Assembly: GCF_001421485.1 (NCBI RefSeq)
Contig: NZ_LMKK01000002.1
Location: 372,001-436,000 of the forward strand
Direction: 5' to 3'
DNA length: 64,000 bases
Source: Agreia sp. Leaf210
Lineage (GTDB): Bacteria > Actinomycetota > Actinomycetes > Actinomycetales > Microbacteriaceae
Within the stretch, counting starts at the first letter, position 1. Every line of letters begins with the position of its first letter. Position numbers and translations under genes: made by a program. The notes below the pieces were generated by a model. It was not told the origin of the DNA, did no database searches, and saw only the letters and a list, made by a program, of their open reading frames with translations. Of this stretch, positions 36,504 to 45,439 are shown in pieces.

Positions 36504-37408
36504 GATCGGGCTCCCCTTCTCCACGCGTCTGCGACGTCGAGGGCTGCGCGCGTCTCGGCCACGTTGTGCACTCGCACTGCCCAGGCGCCCTGCGATGCGG
36601 CGATCGCGGCGACGATGGCCGACGGCGCGTCCCGCGCATCCGGGGCCGCGTCCTCAGCGACCAGCGGCGCGAGGAATCCCTTGCGCGATGCCGCGACGAG
36701 CACCGGCAGCCCGAGCGACGCGAGCTCGCCGTAGTGACCCAGGAGAGTCCAGTTGTGCTCGGCGTTCTTCGAGAAGCCGATACCGGGATCGACGATGATC
36801 TTGGCCGGGTCGACGCCGCGGACGATGAGCTCGGCGACCCGGTACTCGAGCTCGCGCCGCACATCGGAGACCACGTCGCCGTAGCTCGCCTTCGCCGCCA
36901 TCTCGGCGCTGTGCCCGCGCCAGTGCATCACGACGAAGGGCAGGCCCGTCTCGATGGCGACGCGGGTCATGTCGGGGTCGGCGAGCCCCCCGGAGACGTC
37001 GTTGATCACGGCCGCGCCCGCGTGGGCCGCCGCGAGAGCCGTGGCCGCGTTCATCGTGTCGACGCTCACCGCGATGCCGCCGCGCGCGAGTTCACGCACG
37101 AGCGGCAGCACACGACGCTGCTCCTCGGCCACCGGAACGCGGTGCGCGCCCGGTCGTGTGGACTCTCCGCCGATGTCGATCAGGTCTGCGCCCTGCACCG
37201 TCAGCTCGGCGGCGTGCTCGAGCGCTGCATCGAGGGTGTTCCACCGCCCGCCGTCGCTGAACGAGTCGGGCGTCACGTTGAGGATTCCCATGATGAGCGT
37301 GCGTTCGCCGGCCAGCGGCACGCCGGGCACGGCCGTCGACGACCGGATGCGACGACGAACGGATGCGGATCGGTCGCCGCCCTCCGTGGTGGGCTCGGGT
37401 GCACTCAC
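36500..37408 (-). CDS. folP: Dihydropteroate synthase
   Basis: Joins hydroxymethyl-dihydropterin pyrophosphate with p-aminobenzoate; the sulfonamide target. GTG 37408 (VSAPEPTTEGG) after GAAAGAG gives 302 aa; the longer frame to 37756 is antisense of folE. Motifs: MGILNVTPDSFSDGG, DIGGESTRPGA, NDVSGGLAD, DPGIGFSKNAEHN and the SRKGF loop. It begins 11 bp after folE. Confidence 0.95.
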   Translation of the reverse strand: MSAPEPTTEGGDRSASVRRRIRSSTAVPGVPLAGERTLIMGILNVTPDSFSDGGRWNTLDAALEHAAELTVQGADLIDIGGESTRPGAHRVPVAEEQRRVLPLVRELARGGIAVSVDTMNAATALAAAHAGAAVINDVSGGLADPDMTRVAIETGLPFVVMHWRGHSAEMAAKASYGDVVSDVRRELEYRVAELIVRGVDPAKIIVDPGIGFSKNAEHNWTLLGHYGELASLGLPVLVAASRKGFLAPLVAEDAAPDARDAPSAIVAAIAASQGAWAVRVHNVAETRAALDVADAWRRGARS

Positions 37409-37419
37409 GTGGCTCTTTC

Positions 37420-37995
37420 TCACGTCGTGGCTCCGATCAGGATCATCAGCTCCGCGCGCTCGGCGGGCTGCGACAGCGTACCGCGACTCGACACCGTGAC
37501 GGTCGAACTGCGCGTCTGCCTCGGTCCCCGGGTTCTGACGCAGTCGTGTTGCGCGTCGAGGACGACGAGCACTCCGCGCGCCTCGACGCCGTTCTCGATC
37601 GCCGATGCTATCTCGTCGCCCAGCCGCTCCTGGAGCTGAGGCCGCGAAGCCAGCGTGTCGACGACCGACGCGATGCGTCCGAGGCCGATCAGTCGGTTCG
37701 ACGGAACGTACGCGACGTGGGCTACCCCGATGAAGGGAAGCAGGTGGTGTTCGCACACCGAGCGGAACGCGATGTCGCGCACGAGCACGGGCTCGGTAGC
37801 CGCACCCTCCGGGAGGGCGAAGGTGTCTCCGAGCGTCGACGCGGCATCGACGCCGAGGCCGGAGAAGAACTCCTCGTAGGCGTCGGCGACTCTGGACGGG
37901 GTTCGATCGAGGCCGGCCCGCGACGGATCCTCACCGACAGCGATGAGGATCTCGTGCACGGCCGCCTCGACACGAGCCCGGTCGAATGCTGTCAC
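37420..37995 (-). CDS. folE: GTP cyclohydrolase I
   Basis: First step of folate synthesis, GTP to dihydroneopterin triphosphate. The 191-aa protein has the zinc and catalytic residues: Cys-His in SVCEHHLLPFIG, the Cys in DAQHDCVRTRG, and the QPQERLG-like substrate segment (RPQLQERLGDEIA). It begins 12 bp after ftsH and leads the fol genes. Confidence 0.97.
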   Translation of the reverse strand: MTAFDRARVEAAVHEILIAVGEDPSRAGLDRTPSRVADAYEEFFSGLGVDAASTLGDTFALPEGAATEPVLVRDIAFRSVCEHHLLPFIGVAHVAYVPSNRLIGLGRIASVVDTLASRPQLQERLGDEIASAIENGVEARGVLVVLDAQHDCVRTRGPRQTRSSTVTVSSRGTLSQPAERAELMILIGATT

Positions 37996-38007
37996 GCGCT
38001 CGGTGAG

Positions 38008-40020
38008 CTACGCGGTTGCGGGACGGGGCGGAGCCTGCGGTGAACGCTTGGGCTTCTGCTCCGGCTCGGGGTCGGACTGGACTCCCCCGTCGACGGCACC
38101 GGCGTCGACCGGCGCCTTCGGGGTCGGGAACGACACCGGAGGAAGCTGCGACACCGGACGCTTGTCGCTCGACAGCCACTGCGGGCGGGGCGTGAGCTTC
38201 TTGACGTCTTTGAAGATCACGGCGAGCTGGTCGTGGTCGAGCGTCTCGTGCTCGAGCAGTTCGAGTGCTAGACGGTCGAGGATGTCGCGGTTCTCGTTGA
38301 GAACGCTCCAGGCCTCGTCGTGCGCAGCCTCGATGAGGTGCCGCACCTCGTCGTCGACCTTCTCGGCGATGCGATCGGAGTAGTCGCGCTCGTGTCCCAT
38401 GTTGCGGCCGAGGAACATCTCGCCCGACGCGGCACCCAGCTTGACCGCACCGATATCGGAGGACATTCCGAACTCGGTGACCATCTTGCGTGCCGTCGCG
38501 GTGGCCTTCTCGATGTCGTTCGATGCGCCGGTGGTGGGGTCGTGGAACACGACCTCTTCGGCGACGCGCCCACCCATGGCGTAGGCGAGCTGATCGAGCA
38601 GCTCGTTGCGCGAGACCGAGTAGCGGTCTTCGAGAGGCAGGACCATCGTGTAGCCCAGCGCGCGGCCACGGGGAAGGATCGTGATCTTCGTCACCGGGTC
38701 GGTGTTGTTCATGGCCGTGGCCACCAGAGCGTGACCGCCCTCGTGATAGGCGGTGACCAGCTTCTCGTGGTCGCGCATGATGCGGGTGCGTCGCTGCGGA
38801 CCGGCGATGACGCGGTCGATGGCCTCGTCGAGAGCGCGGTTGTCGATGAGCTGCGCGTTCGAGCGAGCGGTGAGCAGCGCCGCCTCGTTGAGCACGTTCG
38901 CGAGGTCGGCACCCGTGAATCCGGGCGTCTTGCGGGCCACGACCTCGAGGTCGACACCGGCGGCGAGCGGCTTGCCCTTGCCGTGCACCTCGAGGATCTT
39001 CTTGCGGCCCTGCAGGTCGGGAGCGTCGACGCCGATCTGGCGATCGAAGCGGCCCGGACGCAGCAGAGCAGGGTCGAGGATGTCGGGACGGTTGGTCGCG
39101 GCGATCAGGATGACGTTCGTCTTGACGTCGAAGCCATCCATCTCGACGAGCAGCTGGTTGAGCGTCTGCTCGCGCTCGTCGTGGCCGCCGCCCATGCCGG
39201 CGCCGCGGTGACGACCGACAGCGTCGATCTCGTCGATGAAGATGATGGCGGGCGAGTTCTCTTTGGCCTGCTGGAACAGATCGCGCACGCGGCTGGCACC
39301 GACACCCACGAACATCTCGACGAAGTCGGAGCCCGAGATGGAGTAGAACGGCACGCCGGCCTCACCCGCAACAGCGCGAGCGAGCAGGGTCTTACCGGTT
39401 CCGGGAGGGCCGTAGAGCAGTACGCCCTTCGGAATGCGGGCGCCGACGGCGAGGAACTTCGCCGGCTCCTTCAAGAAGTCTTTGATCTCTTCGAGCTCTT
39501 CGAGAGCCTCGTCGCTACCGGCGACGTCGTCGAACGTGACCTTCGGCGACTCCTTCGAGACCAGCTTGGCCTTCGACTTGCCGAACTGCATGACCTTGGA
39601 GCCGCCGCCCTGCATACCGGAGAGCATGAGCCAGAAGAAGGCACCGATGAGAAGCACCGGGAGGAGGATGCCGATGAGAGACAGGAACCAGTTGGTCTGC
39701 GGGACCTCGTCGTTGTAGCCCTTGGTCGGTGCCGCGTCGTTGACGGCGTCGATGACCTCGGTGCCTCGAGGCGTGACGTAGTAGAACTGCACCTGCGTGC
39801 CGTAGTCCTTGTCGGCCTTCGCGAGGGTCAGGTCGACCCGCTGCTCGCCATCGATGATGGTGGCCGAGGAGACCTTGCCGTCTTTCAGCAGCTGCAGGCC
39901 CTCTTGCGTGTCGATCTGCTTGAAGCCACCACCCGTGATGAGGCTGAAGCCGATCCAGAGCGCGATGGCGCCGAGCAGGATGTACGGAATGGGAGATCGG
40001 ACGATCTTTTTAGCGTTCAT
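38008..40020 (-). CDS. ftsH: ATP-dependent zinc metalloprotease FtsH
   Basis: Membrane AAA+ protease for quality control, 670 aa. Two transmembrane helices (residues about 10-30 and 112-135) flank a small extracytoplasmic domain. The AAA+ module has GPPGTGKT, the [13 protein letters not shown] pore segment and an SRH ending [11 protein letters not shown]. The protease domain has the zinc site HEGGH with a distal Asp near ASNDIEKAT. The C terminus is a Pro/Lys-rich tail of about 60 residues, common in actinobacterial FtsH. Follows hpt, precedes folE by 12 bp. Confidence 0.97.
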   Translation of the reverse strand: MNAKKIVRSPIPYILLGAIALWIGFSLITGGGFKQIDTQEGLQLLKDGKVSSATIIDGEQRVDLTLAKADKDYGTQVQFYYVTPRGTEVIDAVNDAAPTKGYNDEVPQTNWFLSLIGILLPVLLIGAFFWLMLSGMQGGGSKVMQFGKSKAKLVSKESPKVTFDDVAGSDEALEELEEIKDFLKEPAKFLAVGARIPKGVLLYGPPGTGKTLLARAVAGEAGVPFYSISGSDFVEMFVGVGASRVRDLFQQAKENSPAIIFIDEIDAVGRHRGAGMGGGHDEREQTLNQLLVEMDGFDVKTNVILIAATNRPDILDPALLRPGRFDRQIGVDAPDLQGRKKILEVHGKGKPLAAGVDLEVVARKTPGFTGADLANVLNEAALLTARSNAQLIDNRALDEAIDRVIAGPQRRTRIMRDHEKLVTAYHEGGHALVATAMNNTDPVTKITILPRGRALGYTMVLPLEDRYSVSRNELLDQLAYAMGGRVAEEVVFHDPTTGASNDIEKATATARKMVTEFGMSSDIGAVKLGAASGEMFLGRNMGHERDYSDRIAEKVDDEVRHLIEAAHDEAWSVLNENRDILDRLALELLEHETLDHDQLAVIFKDVKKLTPRPQWLSSDKRPVSQLPPVSFPTPKAPVDAGAVDGGVQSDPEPEQKPKRSPQAPPRPATA

Positions 40021-40100
40021 GTCTCTTCATCGTGTCGAGAGCGAATTCGTGGTAGTCGAAAGGTTAGCTGGGCCGGGCTGCACGCCGTCTGCATGTTCCC

Positions 40101-40160
40101 CGTGGGCGTAAATAGAGCCCCCGTGGGCGTAAATGGAGCCCCCGTGGGCGTAAAGAGGGG
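40101..40160. repeat. Three tandem 21-bp repeats between hpt and ftsH
   Basis: The core CGTGGGCGTAAA occurs at 40101-40112, 40122-40133 and 40143-40154, exactly 21 bp apart (two helical turns), with AGCCCC between. The array fills most of the 144-bp gap that is the likely ftsH leader and ends 5 bp from the hpt stop. It could be a repeated operator or a simple sequence expansion. Confidence 0.7.
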
Positions 40161-40164
40161 TCGA

Positions 40165-40716
40165 TCAGGAGTACACGTGGGGCGCGAGCACCGCGACGTC
40201 GCGCAGGTTGCGATAGCGCTCGGCGTAGTCGAGGCCGTAGCCCACGACGAACTCGTTCGGGATCTCGAAGCCCACGTACCTCACGTCGACCTCGACCTTC
40301 GCCGCTTCCGGCTTGCGGAACAGCGCGCAGATCTCGACGCTCTCGGCGCCACGAGTACGCAGGTTTCCGAGCAGCCACGAGAGGGTCAGGCCCGAGTCGA
40401 TGATGTCTTCGACGATCAGCACCTTGCGGCCGGAGAGATCGCTGTCGAGGTCTTTCAGGATGCGCACGACGCCCGAGGACTGCGTGCCCGCACCGTATGA
40501 ACTGACCGCCATCCAGTCCATGTTCAACGGAAGCGTCAGCTCACGCGCGAGGTCGGCCATGACCATGACCGCGCCCTTCAGCACACCGACGAGAAGCAGA
40601 TCCTCGCCCTCGTAGTCGGCTTCGATGCTGCGCGCGAGCTCCGCAATACGCGTGTGGATCTCGGCCTCCGTGTACAGCACGCTGGTGAGGTCGTCGGCGA
40701 TGTCACTCGAAAGCAC
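40165..40716 (-). CDS. hpt: Hypoxanthine phosphoribosyltransferase
   Basis: Purine salvage: hypoxanthine or guanine plus PRPP to IMP or GMP. The 183-aa protein starts at GTG 40716 after GAAGGAG. It has the PRPP-binding motif [13 protein letters not shown], the mobile-loop segment SSYGAGT and the base-binding strand [23 protein letters not shown]. It sits 14 bp after tilS, the standard tilS-hpt-ftsH order. Confidence 0.97.
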   Translation of the reverse strand: MLSSDIADDLTSVLYTEAEIHTRIAELARSIEADYEGEDLLLVGVLKGAVMVMADLARELTLPLNMDWMAVSSYGAGTQSSGVVRILKDLDSDLSGRKVLIVEDIIDSGLTLSWLLGNLRTRGAESVEICALFRKPEAAKVEVDVRYVGFEIPNEFVVGYGLDYAERYRNLRDVAVLAPHVYS

Positions 40717-40730
40717 AGGGCTCCTTCACA

Positions 40731-41756
40731 TTAGATGTCTGACGCAGCCTGGAACACGAGTTTCCCGGCGACCCTGACAACTCTAATGCCGGGCAGGTCG
40801 ACACCCTTCTGCCCGTGCCACTCGGTCACGAGAGCGGCGGCGGCAAGGGTCTGCGCTCGACTGAGGCTGACGCCGAACTCGCTCGACACGACGTGCCGGA
40901 TGATGCGGTTGCGCAGAGCCGCGGGATTCGCCGTCAGGGCTCCGATCGAGATCGCGATCCCCGCCTCGGCGTGCTCGACGATCTCCTCGATCGTCTCCTC
41001 GGCCATATGATCGAGCGCGTCCCCGTCTTCGCGCAGCTGGTCCGCCGTGCGGGCCAGGGCCTCGGCCATGCCCGGACCGATCTCGCGCTCGAGCGTGGGC
41101 AGCACACTCTGCCGCACCCGGACACGCGAGAACGCGGTGTCGACATTGTGCGGGTCGAGCCACGGTTCGAGACCCGCGTCGGCGCAGGCCGCGAGGGTGC
41201 TCGAACGCCGGATGCCGAGAAGGGGTCGCACGAAGGCCCCCGAGACGGGCGCCATGCCGTGCAGGCTGGATGCGCCGGCACCGCGGGCCAGGCCGAGCAG
41301 CACGGTCTCGGCCTGGTCGTCGAGAGTGTGGCCGAGCAGAACCGCGACCGACGACGTCTCGCAGCGCACCGCATCCAGGGCCGTGTACCGTGCCGCGCGC
41401 GCGGCGGCCTCGGGGCCGCCGGAGCCCGGCTCGACATCCACCTGCACGAGCCGCACCAGCACCGGCTCGAGACCCAGTGCGAGCGCCTGCTCGGCCGCCT
41501 TCGCCGCCACCGTGGCCGACTCACGTTGCAGCCCGTGATCGACGATCACCGCGCCAGCCCGCATTCCCCGCCGGGGAGCCTCGAAGGCGGCCGCCGCGGC
41601 CAGGGCCAGGGAATCCGGGCCGCCGCTGAGAGCCACCAGCACCAGGGCGTCGTCGGACGCGGGGAACGCCTCGAGCGATTCGCGCACGGCCCTGCGCACA
41701 TCGGCGATCGCCGGTGTCAGACGGGGGCGACGTTCGGATGGAGTCTCGGGGGGCAT
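40731..41756 (-). CDS. tilS: tRNA(Ile)-lysidine synthetase
   Basis: Converts the wobble C of tRNA-Ile(CAU) to lysidine. The 341-aa protein has the N-type ATP pyrophosphatase P-loop SGGPDSLAL, the HTLDDQAET motif and an RPLLGIRRS segment, and the shorter C terminus usual in actinobacteria. It heads the string leading to hpt and ftsH and diverges from ppa with about 47 bp between starts. Confidence 0.95.
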   Translation of the reverse strand: MPPETPSERRPRLTPAIADVRRAVRESLEAFPASDDALVLVALSGGPDSLALAAAAAFEAPRRGMRAGAVIVDHGLQRESATVAAKAAEQALALGLEPVLVRLVQVDVEPGSGGPEAAARAARYTALDAVRCETSSVAVLLGHTLDDQAETVLLGLARGAGASSLHGMAPVSGAFVRPLLGIRRSSTLAACADAGLEPWLDPHNVDTAFSRVRVRQSVLPTLEREIGPGMAEALARTADQLREDGDALDHMAEETIEEIVEHAEAGIAISIGALTANPAALRNRIIRHVVSSEFGVSLSRAQTLAAAALVTEWHGQKGVDLPGIRVVRVAGKLVFQAASDI

Positions 41757-41803
41757 CCAGTAACGTTATTGCAGTTCACGACCCACGAAGGAGAACCGCC
41801 GGC

Positions 41804-42295
41804 ATGGCTGCTTACGACGCGATCATCGAGATTCCCAAGGGAAGCCACAACAAGTACGAAGTCGACCACGAGACCGGACGGGTCTTCCTCGACCGCGTGC
41901 TGTTCACCTCGTTCGTCTACCCCACCGACTACGGCTTCTTCGAGAACACCCTCGGCCTCGACGGTGACCCCGTCGACGTGCTGGTGCTTCTCGAATACCC
42001 GCTCTTCCCGGGCGTCGGCGTCTCGGTTCGCCCCGTCGCCGTGTTCAACATGACCGACGACGGCGGATCCGACGCCAAGGTCATCGCGGTTCCTGCGAAG
42101 GACCCGCGCTGGGCGCACATCCAGGACATCGACGACATCCCCGAGTCGACCCGCAAGGAGATCGAGCACTTCTTCGAGCACTACAAGGACCTCGAGCCCG
42201 GCAAGTGGGTCAAGACCGAGGGCTGGCAGAACGCCGCCGCGGCCGAGCAGATCGTGCTCGACGGCATCGAGAAGCTCAAGGTCGAGGGCCACTAG
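41804..42295 (+). CDS. ppa: Inorganic pyrophosphatase
   Basis: Soluble family I pyrophosphatase of 163 aa that pulls biosynthetic reactions forward by hydrolysing PPi. ATG 41804 ([19 protein letters not shown]) follows AAGGAG; the longer frame to 41714 overlaps tilS. The active-site signature [10 protein letters not shown] with its metal aspartates, YPTDYGF and the AKDPRW loop are present. Confidence 0.97.
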   Translation: MAAYDAIIEIPKGSHNKYEVDHETGRVFLDRVLFTSFVYPTDYGFFENTLGLDGDPVDVLVLLEYPLFPGVGVSVRPVAVFNMTDDGGSDAKVIAVPAKDPRWAHIQDIDDIPESTRKEIEHFFEHYKDLEPGKWVKTEGWQNAAAAEQIVLDGIEKLKVEGH

Positions 42296-42303
42296 CCCTT
42301 CGA

Positions 42304-42373
42304 CGACACAGGCCCCTCGGCGGGCTCAGGGAACGGTCTTCCGTTCCTCGAGCGTGTCGAGGGGCCTGTGTCG
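42304..42373. terminator. Bidirectional terminator between ppa and the M23 peptidase
   Basis: A perfect 16-bp inverted repeat, CGACACAGGCCCCTCG (42304-42319) with CGAGGGGCCTGTGTCG (42358-42373), encloses a second hairpin GAACGG-TCTT-CCGTTC (42331-42346). It lies between two convergent genes. It shares the CTTCGAC...GGCTCAGG core with the hairpin near 25992. Confidence 0.7.
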
Positions 42374-42382
42374 TTGGTGGGA

Positions 42383-43714
42383 CTAGCCGAAGTAGACGCC
42401 GCGGTCGGCCATCCATGGGCGGGGGTCGGTCGCGCCGCCGCCGATGCGCACCTCGAAGTGAACGTGGCAGCCGGTGGAGTTGCCCGTCGTGCCGGCGAAG
42501 GCGATGATCTCACCCGCGGCCACGTACTGGCCAGAGCCCACGTTGAGGCTGGTGTTGTGGCCGTAGCCCGTGCTCACACCGCCGCCGTGACTGATCTCGA
42601 CGAAGTTGCCGTACCCACCGTTGTAGCCGGCATAGCTGACTTCACCCGCCGCAGCCGCATAGACGGGGGCACCGCAGGTGCCGCTGTTGTAGTTGAGGTC
42701 GAGGCCCGAGTGCATCGTGTAGTTGCCGCTCACCGGGTTGACGCGCATGCCGTATTCGTCGGTGGAGTAGGAGCCGGGGAACGGGCTCGCCCAGCCGCTC
42801 GAGACGGGGCCGGGACCGCTGCTGCTGCCACCACCGCCGCCGCCTCCTCCGCCGCCGCCAGAAGCTGCTGCCGCTGCCGCAGCCGCAGCTGCCGCCGCGC
42901 GCTCGGCCTCCTTGCGGGCCTCCTCGGCGAGGAGTCGAGCTTCGACTCCCGCGTTGTAGTCGGCTTCTGTCGCCTGCCGGTTCTGCGTGAGGACCGCGAG
43001 CTGGGTCTCGAGCTGCACCTCGTAGGTCTGCTGGGCGGCGAGCGACTCCTCGAGGGTCTTCTGTGCGGCGATCGCCTCATTGCGAGCGGCCTCGGCCTCG
43101 TCGGCCAATGACTTCAGCGCGTCGCGGGCCACGACGGCCTGGTCGGTCAGCGACTGGGCGGTGTTCTTGTCTTGCTCGGCGGTGGCGTAGAGCTTCGATG
43201 CCGATCCCGTGAGCTGGCTCATGGCGCCCAGCTGGTAGAGCAGACCGTCGGCCTCGCTCGATTCGCTGGTGAAGAGGTTGACCGACAGCCCGTTGCCGCC
43301 CGACTTGGCCATCAGCGCGGCGAGCTGGCCTGCCTGTTTGATCGATGCATCCGCCGTCGCCTTGGCCGTGGCGGCCTGGGAGTCGAGCTCGTCGGCCTTG
43401 AACGCGGCCGTGTCGTACTTGGTCTGAGCCTGCTGGTATTCGGTTCCGCGCTGGATCGAGAGCGATTCGGCCGCCGCGGTCGCATCTCGAAGCGACGCGA
43501 TGAGGTCTTGGATCTTCTGGATCTCGCTCTGCTTCGTCGATTCATTGGCCTGCGCGGCCTGTACGTCTTCCCACGTGGGGTACTCGTCGGCATAGGCCGG
43601 AGCGGCGAGCACAGAGCCCGTGGCGACGAGCGTAAGCGTGACGGCGACCGAGCCGAGGAGGTGGCGGAGTCCCCAGGGGCCGCGGTGTCGACGTCGACTG
43701 GTCGTGGCTTTCAC
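42383..43714 (-). CDS. Secreted M23 peptidoglycan metallopeptidase with coiled coil
   Basis: Exported hydrolase of 443 aa that cuts peptide bridges of peptidoglycan. GTG 43714 follows GGGGGAA; the frame to 43780 only reads through leader repeats (VTTVTRVTK). It has a signal peptide (cleavage near APAYADE), a long coiled coil (about residues 55-270) with many Ala, Gln and Glu, a poly-Ala/poly-Gly linker, then a LytM domain with the zinc ligands HSGLDL and the HVHFEV motif. Architecture resembles division-related RipC/EnvC proteins that need a regulator to open. Four GTnAC repeats upstream suggest MtrA control. Confidence 0.9.
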   Translation of the reverse strand: MKATTSRRRHRGPWGLRHLLGSVAVTLTLVATGSVLAAPAYADEYPTWEDVQAAQANESTKQSEIQKIQDLIASLRDATAAAESLSIQRGTEYQQAQTKYDTAAFKADELDSQAATAKATADASIKQAGQLAALMAKSGGNGLSVNLFTSESSEADGLLYQLGAMSQLTGSASKLYATAEQDKNTAQSLTDQAVVARDALKSLADEAEAARNEAIAAQKTLEESLAAQQTYEVQLETQLAVLTQNRQATEADYNAGVEARLLAEEARKEAERAAAAAAAAAAAASGGGGGGGGGGGSSSGPGPVSSGWASPFPGSYSTDEYGMRVNPVSGNYTMHSGLDLNYNSGTCGAPVYAAAAGEVSYAGYNGGYGNFVEISHGGGVSTGYGHNTSLNVGSGQYVAAGEIIAFAGTTGNSTGCHVHFEVRIGGGATDPRPWMADRGVYFG

Positions 43715-43748
43715 AATTCCCCCGGGCGGTGATGACGAGCAAGCTTTT

Positions 43749-43784
43749 GTCACTCGAGTAACAGTAGTAACAGGCGTCACTCTA
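43749..43784. promoter_or_regulatory. Four direct GTnAC repeats, candidate MtrA operator
   Basis: GTCAC, GTAAC, GTAAC and GTCAC begin at 43749, 43758, 43767 and 43776, a perfect 9-bp period, 35-70 bp upstream of the M23 peptidase start. MtrA of corynebacteria, mycobacteria and streptomycetes binds direct repeats of GTnAC type and is known to control cell-wall hydrolase genes such as mepA and nlpC. Call by pattern and target. Confidence 0.5.
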
Positions 43785-43935
43785 CCAACAGAGCATTCGG
43801 CCTCCCTCAGATCATCGCCTGTCGGCGACAGGATTCCCGGTTCATTCGGCGTCGAGTCGCGTCTCGAACGCCATTCGCGGAGCCGAATTGGCGAGAGCGA
43901 GAAGTGTGTGGCATACTCGTTGAGTTGTCACCAAC

Positions 43936-44008
43936 GGCCCTATCGTTTAGAGGCCTAGGACACCGCCCTTTCACGGCGGCAGCACGGGTTCGAATCCCGT
44001 TGGGGTCA
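43936..44008 (+). tRNA. tRNA-Glu (anticodon TTC)
   Basis: Acceptor GGCCCTA pairs with TGGGGTC, discriminator A at 44008. Anticodon stem CCGCC/GGCGG encloses CTTTCAC, giving TTC. T arm CGGG TTCGAAT CCCG. 73 nt; CCA is not encoded (CAC follows). Confidence 0.95.
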
Positions 44009-44110
44009 CATTGGTAACAGCACGAAGTACGTTTGATTCACTAGATCGGCCAGCACGAAGAACGCAGCACAACCACGACAACTTAACACGCAGTTCAGAT
44101 TCACCAGTAT

Positions 44111-44187
44111 GGCCCTGTAGCGCAGTTGGTTAGCGCGCCGCCCTGTCACGGCGGAGGTCGCGGGTTCAAGTCCCGTCAGGGTCGCCA
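44111..44187 (+). tRNA. tRNA-Asp (anticodon GTC)
   Basis: Acceptor GGCCCTG pairs with CAGGGTC, then discriminator G and an encoded CCA. Anticodon loop CTGTCAC between CCGCC and GGCGG gives GTC. 77 nt with CCA. A short terminator follows. Confidence 0.95.
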
Positions 44188-44194
44188 AGGCGAC

Positions 44195-44222
44195 AAGCCC
44201 AACCGAGAGGAAGGGCTTTTTG
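44195..44222 (+). terminator. Intrinsic terminator after tRNA-Asp
   Basis: AAGCCC (44195-44200) pairs with GGGCTT (44213-44218) and runs into a T tract. It lies 8 bases past the tRNA CCA. Confidence 0.7.
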
Positions 44223-44245
44223 TCTGTGAGCGACTTCGGTCACTC

Positions 44246-44318
44246 GCCTCTGTAGCTCAGTTGGTAGAGCGTTCGACTGAAAATCGAAAGGTCACCGGAT
44301 CGACGCCGGTCGGAGGCA
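44246..44318 (+). tRNA. tRNA-Phe (anticodon GAA)
   Basis: Acceptor GCCTCTG pairs with CGGAGGC, discriminator A. Anticodon stem TTCGA/TCGAA encloses CTGAAAA, giving GAA. 73 nt without encoded CCA. Confidence 0.95.
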
Positions 44319-44320
44319 CT

Positions 44321-44359
44321 GTCCCATCCCGCGGCTTCTACGCGAGGTGGGACTTTTTT
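44321..44359 (+). terminator. Intrinsic terminator after tRNA-Phe
   Basis: GTCCCATC-CCGCG pairs with CGCG-A-GGTGGGAC, followed by six Ts (44354-44359). Strong stem plus T run. Confidence 0.85.
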
Positions 44360-44389
44360 GTGCCCCGACCAGCGTCTGAATCCCGTCGG

Positions 44390-44593
44390 CTAGTCTCCGT
44401 ACGCGGTGCGATCGTCGAGTTGTCCGTCCTCATCGCGAACGGCGTGCTCCCGTCGCTGGCGACGAGCCTGCTCACGTCCTTCACCGATCGCGTCAGCCTT
44501 CGATCGATACGGGCCGGTAGCTCCCTTCTCACCGTCGACCCGGTTGTACCAGGCACCACCCTCGTGGAATGTCTCGACGTCTCCTGTGGGCAT
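44390..44593 (-). CDS. DUF2188 family small protein
   Basis: Protein of 67 aa: MPTGDVETFHEGGAWYNRV, then a Lys/Arg-rich middle, a helix AIGEGREQARRQRREHAV and the ending RDEDGQLDDRTAYGD. This is the DUF2188 layout (two strands, a helix, two strands). The second of two adjacent ATGs is preferred because AAGGAGG is too close to the first. Function unknown; members are common in actinobacteria. Confidence 0.82.
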   Translation of the reverse strand: MPTGDVETFHEGGAWYNRVDGEKGATGPYRSKADAIGEGREQARRQRREHAVRDEDGQLDDRTAYGD

Positions 44594-44724
44594 CATTCCT
44601 CCTTCGTTTGATCCCTACCTTCGTCTGTCTTGGCCCGAGCGCGCTAGTACGTATGACGAGCGGTGCGCGAAGCACGTCACGCGTGCCGATCGACCACACC
44701 AGGCCTTCTGTCTAGTCTGATGAC

Positions 44725-45411
44725 ATGGGCACACTGATTCTCGTGCGGCACGGCCGCACCCAGGCGAACGTGGACGGCATCCTCGCGGGGCGCACGGCCG
44801 GAGTCGATCTCGACGATCGCGGGCGCGAGCAAGCCGCCGCGACGGCCGAACGGTTGAGGTCGGTGCCCCTCGTCGGCGTGGTCTCGAGCCCTCTTGAACG
44901 CTGTCGCCAGACATCCGCTCTGATTCTCGACCGTCAGGAGGGCTCCACCGAGTTCCTCGTCGACGATGACATCACCGAATGCGACTACGGCGACTGGCAG
45001 GGCGGGACCCTGAAGGAGCTCAGCACCGAGAAGCTCTGGAAGGTGGTGCAGTCGAGCCCCTCGGCAGCCGTCTTCCCCGGCGGCGAGTCTCTCGCAGCGA
45101 TGCAGGCCCGAGCGGTGGCCGCCGTGAGGCGCATGGACGCGCACTTCGAAGAGCAGCACGGCCCCGGCGCGGTCTGGGCCGCGGTGAGCCACGGCGACAT
45201 CATCAAGTCGATACTCGCCGACGCCTACGGCATGCACCTCGACCTCTTCCAGCGCATCAGCGTCGGCCCCGCATCCGTCTCGATCATCCGCTACGGCGCC
45301 GGCGCGCCGAGCGTGCACGCCACGAACACCGAATCGGGTGATCTCTCCTGGCTCCGCACGGCGCCGCCGGCGGTGGACGCTCCCGTCGGCGGAGGCGCTG
45401 GCCCGGCCTGA
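44725..45411 (+). CDS. Histidine phosphatase family protein (MSMEG_4193-type)
   Basis: Phosphoglycerate-mutase-like phosphatase of 228 aa. It has the phospho-acceptor motif LILVRHGRTQAN, the second Arg in SSPLERCRQTS, Glu in TECDYGDW and the catalytic His in VSHGDIIKS. It is the first of three co-directional genes conserved as a unit in actinobacteria (with DUF3090 and SCO1664 proteins). Substrate unknown. Confidence 0.9.
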   Translation: MGTLILVRHGRTQANVDGILAGRTAGVDLDDRGREQAAATAERLRSVPLVGVVSSPLERCRQTSALILDRQEGSTEFLVDDDITECDYGDWQGGTLKELSTEKLWKVVQSSPSAAVFPGGESLAAMQARAVAAVRRMDAHFEEQHGPGAVWAAVSHGDIIKSILADAYGMHLDLFQRISVGPASVSIIRYGAGAPSVHATNTESGDLSWLRTAPPAVDAPVGGGAGPA

Positions 45412-45439
45412 TCCCGTTCAGCGCTCGTAGACTAGAAGC

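Noticed and set aside
35567-36864. 433-aa version of folK
   Set aside because: The first 260 residues are an out-of-frame reading of folB and folP; the 173-aa frame matches the family length.
40101-40160. CRISPR array
   Set aside because: Three 21-bp units with short, nearly identical intervals and no unique spacers or cas genes. It is a simple tandem repeat.
43715-43935. c-di-AMP (ydaO) riboswitch before the M23 peptidase
   Set aside because: Such riboswitches occur before wall-hydrolase genes in actinobacteria, but the conserved core segments are not seen here; the GTnAC array explains the leader better.
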